Below are positions 9,089 through 17,301 of a DNA stretch of 33,784 bases, in pieces. Under the pieces are notes generated by a model. It was not told where the DNA came from. It did no database searches and saw only the letters and a program-made list of their open reading frames with translations. This DNA comes from an uncultured Algibacter sp. (lineage in GTDB: Bacteria > Bacteroidota > Bacteroidia > Flavobacteriales > Flavobacteriaceae). The DNA is taken from positions 1-33,784 of the forward strand of contig NZ_CAJQQI010000193.1 of NCBI RefSeq assembly GCF_905480415.1, read 5' to 3'. The position numbers were made by a program, and so were the translations under genes. Each line of letters begins with the position of its first letter. Within the stretch, counting starts at the first letter, position 1.

Positions 9089-9994
9089 TTAACCATTAAT
9101 AGCCTCAACAGTTTCAACTTTTCCGGGTAACATTTCTTTGAGCATATTTTCAATACCGCTTTTTAGAGTGTATGTTGAAGAAGGACAACCACTGCAAGCG
9201 CCTTGTAGCATTACACTAACGCTTTTCTCAGCTGAATCATAAGAAATAAACTGAATGTTTCCACCATCACTGGCAACTGCAGGTTTAACATATTCTTCTA
9301 GAATGTTTACAATTTCTTTTGAAATATCATCTAAAGCTTCAAATTTGCTATCAATTTGTTTAGAAGATTTTTGTAATGTTTCAACTGCTTCTGGCAAAAC
9401 AACATCTTTACCGCTTTCTATATAACTTCTAATAAACTCACGAAGTTCTATAGTAATATCTTGCCATTCAGCCATGTCGTATTTAGTAATCGACACATAA
9501 TTTTCATCAATAAAAACACGTTGCACAAATGGAAAATGAAATAGTTCTGTCGCTAAAGGAGAAAGTTTAGCTTCATCAATTGAAGTGAACTCAAAAAGCG
9601 CTGTTACTATTTTTTTGTTAGCGACAAATTTCATCACTGATGGATTCGGTGTGCTTTCTGCATAAACCGTTATCGGTACTTTTTTAGTAGCAGCAGAAGA
9701 TTCTTCCACAACAATGCCTCCGTCATTTAAATAGGCCTCAATTTGTTCAGAAACTTCATCTTGCACATCATTCCATTCTACAATATCGAATCGTTCAACT
9801 GCAACAAAATTTCCAGATATATACACTTTTTTTACAAAGGGCAAATAGAATAATTGCTGGGCTAAAGGAGATGCTTTAGCGTCATCTATATTATTAAATT
9901 CAAAACTTTGATGTTTGGTAATGAATTGATTTACTTCGAATTTTACAATGGAGCTATTGGATGTTTCTTGCACAGAAACCTTGAAAGTGTTCAT
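9089..9994 (-). CDS. NifU-like Fe-S scaffold protein with duplicated Nfu N-terminal domain
   Basis: This 301-residue protein probably carries and delivers Fe-S clusters in the cytoplasm. Residues about 1-92 and 108-200 are two copies of the Nfu N-terminal domain, aligned by eye: SSIVKFEVN with PSVMKFVAN, IDDAKASPLAQQLFYLPFVK with IDEAKLSPLATELFHFPFVQ, and ERFDIVEWNDV with TKYDMAEWQDI. Residues about 225-301 are the NifU C-terminal domain with ASDGGNIQF and the cluster-binding GACSGCPSS (Cys267 and Cys270). There is no IscU-like or ferredoxin part, so it is Nfu-type rather than full NifU. It is a monocistronic-looking gene divergent from the PorP-like gene. Confidence 0.93.
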   Translation of the reverse strand: MNTFKVSVQETSNSSIVKFEVNQFITKHQSFEFNNIDDAKASPLAQQLFYLPFVKKVYISGNFVAVERFDIVEWNDVQDEVSEQIEAYLNDGGIVVEESSAATKKVPITVYAESTPNPSVMKFVANKKIVTALFEFTSIDEAKLSPLATELFHFPFVQRVFIDENYVSITKYDMAEWQDITIELREFIRSYIESGKDVVLPEAVETLQKSSKQIDSKFEALDDISKEIVNILEEYVKPAVASDGGNIQFISYDSAEKSVSVMLQGACSGCPSSTYTLKSGIENMLKEMLPGKVETVEAING

Positions 9995-10010
9995 TTCAGC
10001 TAATTTTTTA

Positions 10011-10018
10011 CAAAAATA
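10011..10018 (-). promoter_or_regulatory. Candidate -7 element for the nifU-like gene
   Basis: The minus strand reads TATTTTTG, an exact TAnnTTTG match 17 bases before the ATG at 9994. No TTTG is found at the expected -33 position, so support is partial. Confidence 0.35.
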
Positions 10019-10042
10019 CTAAAAGAAAACTTTAGATATCCA

Positions 10043-10050
10043 TATATTTG
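10043..10050 (+). promoter_or_regulatory. Candidate -7 element for the PorP/SprF-like gene
   Basis: TATATTTG matches TAnnTTTG exactly in the divergent intergenic region between the nifU-like and porP-like genes. It would give a leader of somewhat over 100 bases before the chosen ATG at 10170. No -33 TTTG is seen. Confidence 0.3.
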
Positions 10051-10169
10051 AGTTTTGTTGGCTGTTTATAAAGGCTGCTTAGGTAAAGGTTATCTTTATC
10101 TTTTTTATGTATAATTTTTTAAGGATCAAGATGTTTGTGTTAAGCCAAACCCACTTGGTGAAAAAGTTT

Positions 10170-11180
10170 ATGAAATTAAAAAATATTATTTTAGTGGCAA
10201 TTACAGTTGTGTTTTCTAACATAACGACCTCTCAAGAAGGGCTACCAATATATACAGATTACCTAACAGATAATTATTACTTAATTCACCCATCTATGGC
10301 TGGTGTTGCTAACTGCGCAAAAGTTAGAATTACTGGGCGACAACAATGGTTTGGACAAGATGATGCTCCGAAGGTTTTAAGCATGAGTGTAAATGGAAGG
10401 ATAGGTGATACTCAATCAGGTATTGGAGGGGTCTTTTATGCGGATAAAAATGGTTATCATTCTCAAAAAGGAGCTTATTTCACGTATGCTCATCACTTAA
10501 TGTTTTCTAGAAGTGAAGTGGATTTAAATATGCTTTCTTTTGGCTTAAGTGCTGGGTTTGTTCAGTACCAACTAGATGAAACAACGTTTTTAAATGGAGC
10601 GCCTATACCGGATCCAATTATTAATGGAACCGTACAAAACGAAACAAATTTTAATGTAGATTTAGGATTCTCGTATCATTATCTTGATTCCTATGCACAC
10701 GTAACTGTTAAAAACCTTTTAGAGAATGCTGGTATTAATAGAGATACGCAGATAACAAGCAATTTAAGGCGTTATTTGGTTTCTGTTGGTAGTGTGTTTA
10801 GTAGATTTGGTAGCGAATGGAGTTATGAGCCTTCTGTGATGTTTCAGTATAGAGATTTAACAAAAGAAGCAGCAATAGATTTTAACGGTAAAGTTTATAA
10901 GCAAATGGATTTTGGAAAAGTTTGGGGAGGAGTATCTTACAGACAGAGTCTAGACGGTGCTGAGTTTTTGACAAGTTCGAATGCAGTTAGTAGTCAAAAA
11001 CTACAACAAATCACACCAATCTTAGGAGTTAACTATAATGACTTTATGTTCGCCTATACATACACGTATCAAATGAATGATGTAGTATTTACAAGCGGTG
11101 GTTTTCATCAAATAACATTAGGATATAACTTTAATTGTAGACAAGAACGTTTTGAATGTAATTGTCCCGCAGTAAACTAA
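10170..11180 (+). CDS. PorP/SprF family type IX secretion-associated outer membrane protein
   Basis: Members of this family are outer-membrane beta-barrels linked to the Bacteroidota type IX secretion system and gliding. Some PorP-like proteins anchor the surface adhesin or the periplasmic ring, and many are paralogues paired with a secreted substrate. The ATG at 10170 gives 336 residues with a clear signal peptide (MKLKNIILVAITVVFSNITT, then SQEGLPIYTDYL). An earlier ATG at 10107 would add 21 residues before the signal and is not favoured. The early YLTDNYYLIHPSMAGVANC and RQQWFGQ segments are the family hallmark, followed by alternating strands ending in a Cys-containing tail (NFNCRQERFECNCPAVN). 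No large adhesin gene lies beside it, so it is an orphan here. Confidence 0.88.
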   Translation: MKLKNIILVAITVVFSNITTSQEGLPIYTDYLTDNYYLIHPSMAGVANCAKVRITGRQQWFGQDDAPKVLSMSVNGRIGDTQSGIGGVFYADKNGYHSQKGAYFTYAHHLMFSRSEVDLNMLSFGLSAGFVQYQLDETTFLNGAPIPDPIINGTVQNETNFNVDLGFSYHYLDSYAHVTVKNLLENAGINRDTQITSNLRRYLVSVGSVFSRFGSEWSYEPSVMFQYRDLTKEAAIDFNGKVYKQMDFGKVWGGVSYRQSLDGAEFLTSSNAVSSQKLQQITPILGVNYNDFMFAYTYTYQMNDVVFTSGGFHQITLGYNFNCRQERFECNCPAVN

Positions 11181-11400
11181 TTAATAAAATACGCTCAAAT
11201 TTTGACCCTTTTTATTTATTCTCATGTATATTTTTTCTTTTAGGGCCTAGCATTTTCTAACCCAATAACATTTTTTTTGTTTCAGCATACAAGCCCTATT
11301 TGATTAATGTAAACGAAGCATTTTACTAAGTAAAGGAAGACAAACTATAGTTTCAACTTCAAAAAATCAGAATTACTATCTAATTTCAAACAACAAAACT
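11181..11400. other. Intergenic region without a recognisable element
   Basis: These 220 AT-rich bases lie between the PorP-like gene and the hexapeptide gene. I see no terminator with a T run, no conserved open frame, and no complete TTTG-N19-TAnnTTTG promoter. A short palindrome TTACTAAGTAA lies near 11325. The promoter of the next gene is presumably here but cannot be placed. Confidence 0.5.
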
Positions 11401-11916
11401 ATGCCAGTAATAAAATCAGTTAGAGGAAAATCACCTATCATTCCAAAAGATTGTTTCATTGCCGAAAACGCTACCGTAGTAGGTGAGGTAACCATGGGGA
11501 GTCATTGCAGTGTCTGGTTTAGTGCAGTTGTCCGTGGCGATGTAAACTTCATTAAAATGGGTGACAAGGTCAATATACAAGATGGTGCCGTAATTCATGG
11601 TACGTATCAAAAATCTGCCACAACCATTGGCAACAACGTGTCAATTGGCCATAACGCTCTAGTTCATGGATGCACTATTAATGACGATGTTCTGGTTGGT
11701 ATGGGAAGTATCATTATGGATGGTTGCGTGATAGAAAGTAATAGTATTATCGCTGCAGGCGCCGTGGTAACACAAAACACTATAGTTAAATCTGGAAGTA
11801 TTTACGCCGGTGTTCCCGCTAAAAAAGTTAAAGATATTAGCAAAGACCTTATTTCGGGAGAAATAAACCGCATTGCCGATGCCTATATTAATTATTCAAG
11901 TTGGTTTAAAGAATAA
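11401..11916 (+). CDS. Gamma-carbonic anhydrase family hexapeptide-repeat protein
   Basis: This 171-residue left-handed beta-helix protein belongs to the gamma-CA/YrdA/PaaY group. The repeats run from about residue 18 to 140, and the three candidate metal ligands are present as His66 (VIHGT), His84 (IGHNA) and His89 (LVHGC), as is the RGDVNFI segment with Arg45 and Asp47. The end NYSSWFKE is common in Bacteroidota copies. Many family members bind metal, but not all show carbonic anhydrase activity, so hydration of CO2 is a family inference. The gene stands alone: 220 bases lie before it, and a palindrome-bearing spacer follows. Confidence 0.9.
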   Translation: MPVIKSVRGKSPIIPKDCFIAENATVVGEVTMGSHCSVWFSAVVRGDVNFIKMGDKVNIQDGAVIHGTYQKSATTIGNNVSIGHNALVHGCTINDDVLVGMGSIIMDGCVIESNSIIAAGAVVTQNTIVKSGSIYAGVPAKKVKDISKDLISGEINRIADAYINYSSWFKE

Positions 11917-12114
11917 GTTGTTATCCTGTACTTGTTTCAGGAGCTCATTATTAACAATATTTATATTTTTAGCGTTACCAAAAGGTTGGGCTTTATTCGT
12001 TGATTTCTATTTTACATTATGAACTTATGAATATAAATATGTCACTACTCGCTTCCTCCTTCGTCGGCGAGCTCAAACATACCGTTTAATCCCTAGCGCA
12101 AAGGCGAGCTTCAA
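11917..12114. repeat. Intergenic palindrome and repeat-like tract
   Basis: This spacer separates two convergent genes. Near its left end TCCTG (11924-11928) and CAGGA (11938-11942) form a hairpin in TTATCCTGTACTTGTTTCAG, which resembles short palindromic repeats I have seen scattered in Flavobacteriaceae intergenic regions. Its right end is unusually GC-rich for the window and holds GGCGAGCT twice (12066-12073 and 12103-12110). No open frame is evident. It may be a worn copy of a dispersed intergenic repeat, and the hairpin may also help to end the upstream transcript although there is no T run. Confidence 0.45.
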
Positions 12115-12894
12115 TTAAAAATCTAGATAGTCAACAACAAAGTGTTTCCCTAAAAGTTGTGTCATTACTTCTGGAGCACCGTTAGTGTAAAATTCATTTT
12201 TAGAATATCTAGTTTCAGAATTCAATAAAATATGCTTTTCTAAAACAGTTTTAGTTTGTCGTGCTACGGCTTCACCAGAATCAATAATTTTCACGTGTTT
12301 AGGAAGTATTTCTAAAAGTAAAGGAATCAAATAGGGGTAATGTGTACATCCTAAAACCAAATAATCAATATCAGCTTTAATCATCGGCTCTAAGTAAACT
12401 TTTAAAAGCAATTTCATCTCTTCAGAATATAGATTGCCACTTTCTATAAGTTCCACAATACCATCACCAATTTGTTCAACAACTTTAATATTGCTAGCAA
12501 ATAGGTTGGTGGTTTTGGAAAACAGTTCGCTAGTCAATGTGCCTTTTGTAGCTAAAATACCAATTGCATCTGTTTTTGTTTTTAAAGCGGCAGGTTTAAT
12601 AGCGGGTTCAATACCAATAAACGGAACGCTGTATGTTGCTCTTAAGTAATCAATAGCATTGGTTGTAGCTGTATTGCAAGCCACAACAATAAGCTTACAG
12701 TTTTTACTGAGTAAGTATTCCGTATTCTTTATACTTAAATTAATAATAGCATCTTTACCTTTTGGCCCATAAGGAGCATTTTTACTATCAGCTAGATATA
12801 TCGTATTTTCATAAGGCATTAAGGCGTGGATTTCTGTCCAAATAGAAGTGCCTCCAACACCAGAATCAAAAATACCAATAGATTGTTTACTCAT
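12115..12894 (-). CDS. murI: Glutamate racemase
   Basis: MurI interconverts L- and D-glutamate in the cytoplasm to supply D-Glu for peptidoglycan. The 259-residue protein has all the catalytic motifs: IGIFDSGVGGTS with Asp10, VVACNTATTNA with Cys73, and LGCTHYPYL with Cys183 and His185. The two cysteines act as acid and base in this cofactor-independent family. Length is normal. It lies downstream of the ompH pair in the same direction, but a terminator at 12903-12939 stands in the 71-base gap, so read-through or its own start would be needed. A TAnnTTTG match at 12903-12910 leaves almost no leader. Confidence 0.96.
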   Translation of the reverse strand: MSKQSIGIFDSGVGGTSIWTEIHALMPYENTIYLADSKNAPYGPKGKDAIINLSIKNTEYLLSKNCKLIVVACNTATTNAIDYLRATYSVPFIGIEPAIKPAALKTKTDAIGILATKGTLTSELFSKTTNLFASNIKVVEQIGDGIVELIESGNLYSEEMKLLLKVYLEPMIKADIDYLVLGCTHYPYLIPLLLEILPKHVKIIDSGEAVARQTKTVLEKHILLNSETRYSKNEFYTNGAPEVMTQLLGKHFVVDYLDF

Positions 12895-12902
12895 AAGTTT
12901 AA

Positions 12903-12939
12903 CAAAAATAAAAAAGCTGCCTTGTAAAAAGGCAGCTTT
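12903..12939 (-). terminator. Rho-independent terminator between ompH and murI
   Basis: AAAGCTGCC (12913-12921) and GGCAGCTTT (12931-12939) form a perfect nine-pair stem with a nine-base loop. On the minus strand it is followed by a U-rich run. It should end the bamA-ompH-ompH transcript before murI, at least in part. Confidence 0.85.
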
Positions 12940-12965
12940 AAGATATATTTTATTGCAATTTTATA

Positions 12966-13466
12966 TTAGATACCCATTTGCTTTTTTACATCTGCTAAAA
13001 TATCATCGCCATCAGCTACAATTAAAGTTGCTCTATCTAAAACATATTGGTAACCTTGAGCTTTAGCTACTTCATTTATAGCTTTCATTGCCGCTTCTTG
13101 TATAGGCTTAAATAAATCAGCTTCTTTATCAGCTAAATCCTTTTGTGCATCAGTTCTAAACTGCTGAATACGTTGTTGCTTTTCTTGTAATTCAACCATT
13201 CTAGTTTGATTTTCTTCGGCCGTTTTAGTACTTGCCTCAGCATCATACTGCTTGACAGTATTTTGGTATTCAGTAATTGAAGCCTGGATATCAGTTTGGT
13301 ATGTTTTTCCCAAAGCTTCAATCTCAGATTGTGCTTTTTTAGCTGCAGGCATAGATGCAATTAATTCTTGTGTATTTATGTGAGCAACTTTACTTTGTGC
13401 TTGTGTAAAGCCAATAGTTGTAATACATAGTACGGTTGCTAATAAGAGAGTTTTGAATTGTTTCAT
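12966..13466 (-). CDS. OmpH/Skp family periplasmic chaperone
   Basis: This 166-residue protein is of the Skp (OmpH) type, a trimeric periplasmic holdase that escorts outer-membrane proteins to BamA. It has a signal peptide (LLLATVLCITTIGFTQAQS), the start of the body domain (KVAHINTQELIASMPAAKKA), a central coiled-coil hairpin at about residues 40-125, and the closing body segment (KAQGYQYVLDRATLIVADG). Length fits the family. It is 31 bases from a longer OmpH-like gene and in line with bamA, so chaperone and insertase are made together. Expression of both OmpH proteins from one mRNA is inferred from spacing. Confidence 0.93.
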   Translation of the reverse strand: MKQFKTLLLATVLCITTIGFTQAQSKVAHINTQELIASMPAAKKAQSEIEALGKTYQTDIQASITEYQNTVKQYDAEASTKTAEENQTRMVELQEKQQRIQQFRTDAQKDLADKEADLFKPIQEAAMKAINEVAKAQGYQYVLDRATLIVADGDDILADVKKQMGI

Positions 13467-13497
13467 TTTTAAATAGTATTAAGTGTGTTATAAATTA

Positions 13498-14499
13498 TTA
13501 ATTGTTTATACTGTCTTTTGCCTTTTGGCGATCTTCTAAAATTTTATTTTTTCTGTCTTCTAACGCTTTCTTTCTTTTAGCTCTTTCAGCTAATTTTTTC
13601 TGTCTGTTTTCTTCAATGAGTTCAGCCTTAGTTTTGGTCTTGCCTTCAACAGATTTAGCTCCTTCAGCAGGTTTTGATGTTCCTTCTTCACTTTCAGCAG
13701 CTACTTTAGATGTCTTGCTTCTGGCATCAAGCTTCGCTTGTTTTGCTTCTTCTCTATCATCTAATGTCTTCTGACGCCTAGCTTCCGCTTCTAATTTCTT
13801 TGCTTCACGCACTGCTAAAATTTCTTCTCTACGTTTTTCAACAGCACTTTCTCTTTTCGCTTTCTTTTCTTCTAAAACTTTTTCTCTAGCTTCCAACTCT
13901 TCATTTATTTCAGGAATCAATTCCTCTTCTTCTGCAGCCTTACGTTCTGCTTTTGAGTTGGCTTGCGTACGTTTTGATGTTCTTGTGATACTTCTTAAAA
14001 CTTGCTCACTGATATCAAACTGTTTTGCCGAAAAGAGCATCACCGCATCTGATGACTTATCAAAAATAAAATCATACTTTCTTCCTTCAGCCATATCTTG
14101 AACCGCAGCGAATATTTGATCCTGTATAGGCTGCATTAACTGTTTCTTTTGAATGAACAAATCACCGTTTGGTCCGAAACGTTTTTGCTGATAGTCTAAA
14201 ATTTCATTTTCTTCAAAAGTGATATCTTCTTCACGCTCATCAATAAGCTCTTTTGTTAAAAGTGCTTTTTCATTACTTAAATCTTTTCGCTTTTGTTCTA
14301 CAGTTGTCAATTTTGATTGAATCTCATTTTTCCATTTTTGAGCTTTATCTTCTAATTGAGTAGTAGCCTCTTGATATTCAGGAACATTCTCTAAAATATA
14401 CTCGGTGTCTATATAAGCAATTCTCACACCGCGCTGTGCATGCGAATAAAAGCTTAGCATAAAAACTAATGTCAGTAAAAAAAGAACGTTATGTTTCAT
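13498..14499 (-). CDS. Long OmpH/Skp-like protein with charged C-terminal coiled coil
   Basis: This 333-residue OmpH-like protein is about twice the usual Skp length. A signal peptide (LLTLVFMLSFYSHAQRG) precedes the OmpH body start (RIAYIDTEYILENVPEYQEA), a coiled-coil hairpin with many Gln, Lys and Glu, and the second body segment (GRKYDFIFDKSSDAVMLFSA) near residues 141-160. From about residue 175 to the end it is almost entirely Lys, Arg, Glu and Ala in patterns such as REEILAVREAKKLEAEARR, expected to be a long charged helix with a low-complexity Ser/Lys/Glu-rich gap near residues 260-290. The tail has no recognised domain. It lies between bamA and the short ompH, so a role in outer-membrane protein delivery is likely. 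A -7 promoter match lies upstream at 14579-14586. Confidence 0.88.
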   Translation of the reverse strand: MKHNVLFLLTLVFMLSFYSHAQRGVRIAYIDTEYILENVPEYQEATTQLEDKAQKWKNEIQSKLTTVEQKRKDLSNEKALLTKELIDEREEDITFEENEILDYQQKRFGPNGDLFIQKKQLMQPIQDQIFAAVQDMAEGRKYDFIFDKSSDAVMLFSAKQFDISEQVLRSITRTSKRTQANSKAERKAAEEEELIPEINEELEAREKVLEEKKAKRESAVEKRREEILAVREAKKLEAEARRQKTLDDREEAKQAKLDARSKTSKVAAESEEGTSKPAEGAKSVEGKTKTKAELIEENRQKKLAERAKRKKALEDRKNKILEDRQKAKDSINN

Positions 14500-14578
14500 C
14501 TCTTTAATTTTTTATAATTTATGACTTATAAATTCTAAAAGTGACAGATGATTTTCTCTGCCTTTTGAATTGTATCTT

Positions 14579-14586
14579 CAAAATTA
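14579..14586 (-). promoter_or_regulatory. Candidate -7 element for the ompH pair
   Basis: The minus strand reads TAATTTTG, an exact TAnnTTTG match in the 171-base gap between bamA and the long ompH gene. It would permit transcription of the ompH pair separately from bamA, with a leader of about 75 bases. No TTTG is present 19 bases upstream. Confidence 0.3.
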
Positions 14587-14670
14587 ACGAATTTTAATCT
14601 TAAAAATTTTAATTCTCATGCAAATCATCAATGTGGTATTAGAAAATATCGTGCCAAAATGTTTTTTTAC

Positions 14671-17301
14671 TTAAAATTGCTGTCCAATTATGAAGTGAGT
14701 TTCCCAACCATGTTTAACAGTTTCTCCTGGTAAAGCATCAAATCCATGACCAAAATCAATGCCTAATAAACCAAAGGCAGGCATAAAAATTCGAATACCT
14801 AGACCCGCAGAGCGACTGATATTGAATGGGTTAAAATCTCTAAAAGTATCAGATGAAGCTCCTCCTTCTAAAAAGCCTAAAGCATAAATCTTCGCAGAAG
14901 CTTTTAATGTAATAGGATAACGAAGTTCTAAAGAAAACTTATTGTAAATACTTGATCCATCTTGAGATGCTTGACCTGTTGTTTCATCTAAATGTGTAAG
15001 AGATTGGTTCGGATATCCACGTAATTGAATAACCTCCCTACCATCTAACGAAAAATTACCTAAGCCATCACCTCCTAGATAAAAACGTTCAAATGGTATA
15101 ACACCCCTATCATTGTTGTATGCGCCTAAAAAACCAAATTCAATCTTTGGTCTTAAAACTAAATTTTTAGCAACTTGTGTATACCACTCTCCAGAAAATT
15201 TTACTTTATAAAATTCAAGCCATTTATAGCGTTCTTGATCTATACGTGTTATGTCTTCATTTGCTTCAATATAATCGCGATCTGCAGCACTGGTTGCATT
15301 TGATCTTTTTTCGAGGGCATCATCATAATCAATAGATAATTGTTCGTAATCTACTCCATTAAATAATGAATAAGGAAGGGAAAATTTAGCTGTAACTCCA
15401 AAATTAGAACCACCTGTAGGGAAAATAGGGTCTACACTTGTATTATTTCTTGTTAAACCAAAAGTATATGACAAATTATTAGAAAAGCCATCACCAAATG
15501 TAAATAAACCTGTATTATAATTTTTTAAGTCGTATCGCTGATAACTTATAGCTTGAGAAAGTGTAAAATAATCATCAGGAACGGATAATCGTTTTGCTAA
15601 ACCTAAAGTAATTCCTGTAATGTTGAAACTTCTACTTTTATCTGCATTCCTTGTTTGAGGATTATACAAAAACTGTTTAGTATGTGAAAGGGATGTAGAA
15701 AATTGAACAGGACGTTTACCTCCTAACCAGGGTTCAGAGAATGAAAAACTATAAGTTTGATAAAAACGACTGGCTTGTAAACGTAATGCTAGTTTTTGGC
15801 CATCACCCATAGGGATTGGTTTATAAGCGTCTTTCTTAAATATATCTTTTATTGAAAAGTTATTGAAAGATAAACCAAGTGTTCCTATAAAACCACCACC
15901 ACCGTAGCCACCTTGTAACTCAATTTGACTAGAGCCAGTTTCTTTAACCGAATATTCCATATCAATGGTGCCCTCAACAGGGTTGGGGTTATTAAAGTTT
16001 GGTGAGATTTCTTGAGCATCAAAAAAGCCTAATTGACCAAGCTCTCTAACCGTACGCACTACATTTGCTTTACTATATAACTGCCCTGGACGTGTACGAA
16101 GTTCTCTGTAAATAACGTGATCGTTAGTCTTATCATTACCAACTACACTTACTGTATTAAAATAAGCTGGTTTCCCTTCTGATACTCTGACCTCAATATC
16201 AATAACATTATTAACAGCACTTACTTCTACAGGGTTGATACTAGAAAATAAATAACCATTATTTTGGTATTGATTTGTGATATCTTGTGCATCCGGTTTT
16301 GAATCGTCAGCAATTCGTTTTTGCAATAAGATACCATTGTAGGTATCTCCTTTTCTAATACGTAATAGTCTATTTAATTGGTCGTTAGTATAAACCGTGT
16401 TACCAATAAATGTTATATCACCAAAGGTGTATGCTTCTCCCTCATTAACGTTAACAATTAGTGATATCGTTTTATCATTGTTATAAATGACACTATCCGA
16501 CAAAACTCGGGCATCTCTATAACCATTTTCTTTATAGGTATCTATTACATGACCTAAATCTGCTTGATAAGCAGAATCTATAAATTTTGAACGTTTAAGT
16601 ATTCTTAGGCGGTTGATTTTCTTGGTGCCTTTCATACTTTTTCTAAGCCTTTTATCGTTTAGAACTTCGTTACCATTAAAAATAATATCTTTAATCTTTA
16701 CTTTTTCACCTTTATCAATATTAAGTACCATATTTACTCTTGAGGTCTCGATAGAGTCTATAACTTCAATGGTATTGATATATACTTTAGTATTAAGAAA
16801 ACCGTCTTTTTTATATTTTTTCGTGAGGAAGTTTTTAGTTGTAGTAATAAGGTTTTCAGTAATCTTCGTGCCTTTTTTTAGTTTATTCTCATTAATTATA
16901 CTCTCTTTTTTTCCTTTTTTAACACCGTTGATTTTAAGTTCGTTAAGTTGAGGTAAATCAGCTAATTTTATTTGTAAATAAACTACATCGTCTTCTATTT
17001 TAGTAACGTAAACTTCAATGTCGCTAAACAATTTAGAATTCCAAAGTTTTTTGATAGCATTACCAATATCTTCACCTGGGATGGTTATTTCTTTGCCCTT
17101 TCTTAAGCCAGAATATGTAATGATAGTTTGCTCGCTAAATGAAGTATTGCCAGCAACTGTAATTTCGGCTAATGTATATTTTTTGCCTTTACTAAAATTT
17201 GAATTTTGAGCATTAATATTAAGGCAACTAATAAGAAAGAGTAGAGTTACGCAGTATTTTAAATATGTTAGTGTAGGTAAAATTTTAGCTAAGTTGTTCA
17301 C
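14671..17301 (-). CDS. bamA: Outer membrane protein assembly factor BamA
   Basis: BamA is the Omp85-family insertase that folds beta-barrels into the outer membrane. I place the start at the GTG at 17301, giving 876 residues with a good signal peptide (YCVTLLFLISCLNINAQ) and a 17-base overlap with uppS. ATGs in the same frame at 17415 and 17352 would run over 130 or 67 bases of uppS and put about 17-38 extra residues before the signal. After the signal come five POTRA domains (starting at YTLAEITVAGNTSFSEQTII) to about residue 460, then a 16-strand barrel. It contains the strand-6/loop region GGDGLGNFSLDGREVIQLRG near the conserved R-G-(Y/F) and ends FIIGQQF with the terminal aromatic residue typical of barrels. 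It belongs to the block with uppS and ompH. Confidence 0.94.
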   Translation of the reverse strand: MNNLAKILPTLTYLKYCVTLLFLISCLNINAQNSNFSKGKKYTLAEITVAGNTSFSEQTIITYSGLRKGKEITIPGEDIGNAIKKLWNSKLFSDIEVYVTKIEDDVVYLQIKLADLPQLNELKINGVKKGKKESIINENKLKKGTKITENLITTTKNFLTKKYKKDGFLNTKVYINTIEVIDSIETSRVNMVLNIDKGEKVKIKDIIFNGNEVLNDKRLRKSMKGTKKINRLRILKRSKFIDSAYQADLGHVIDTYKENGYRDARVLSDSVIYNNDKTISLIVNVNEGEAYTFGDITFIGNTVYTNDQLNRLLRIRKGDTYNGILLQKRIADDSKPDAQDITNQYQNNGYLFSSINPVEVSAVNNVIDIEVRVSEGKPAYFNTVSVVGNDKTNDHVIYRELRTRPGQLYSKANVVRTVRELGQLGFFDAQEISPNFNNPNPVEGTIDMEYSVKETGSSQIELQGGYGGGGFIGTLGLSFNNFSIKDIFKKDAYKPIPMGDGQKLALRLQASRFYQTYSFSFSEPWLGGKRPVQFSTSLSHTKQFLYNPQTRNADKSRSFNITGITLGLAKRLSVPDDYFTLSQAISYQRYDLKNYNTGLFTFGDGFSNNLSYTFGLTRNNTSVDPIFPTGGSNFGVTAKFSLPYSLFNGVDYEQLSIDYDDALEKRSNATSAADRDYIEANEDITRIDQERYKWLEFYKVKFSGEWYTQVAKNLVLRPKIEFGFLGAYNNDRGVIPFERFYLGGDGLGNFSLDGREVIQLRGYPNQSLTHLDETTGQASQDGSSIYNKFSLELRYPITLKASAKIYALGFLEGGASSDTFRDFNPFNISRSAGLGIRIFMPAFGLLGIDFGHGFDALPGETVKHGWETHFIIGQQF

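Noticed and set aside
10107-10169. N-terminal extension of the PorP-like protein from the ATG at 10107.
   Set aside because: It would place 21 residues before the signal peptide that begins at the ATG at 10170.
16613-16951. Plus-strand hydrophobic open frame opposite bamA.
   Set aside because: Its Phe/Leu/Ser-rich translation is the usual antisense image of a Lys/Glu-rich coding strand; bamA is certain here.
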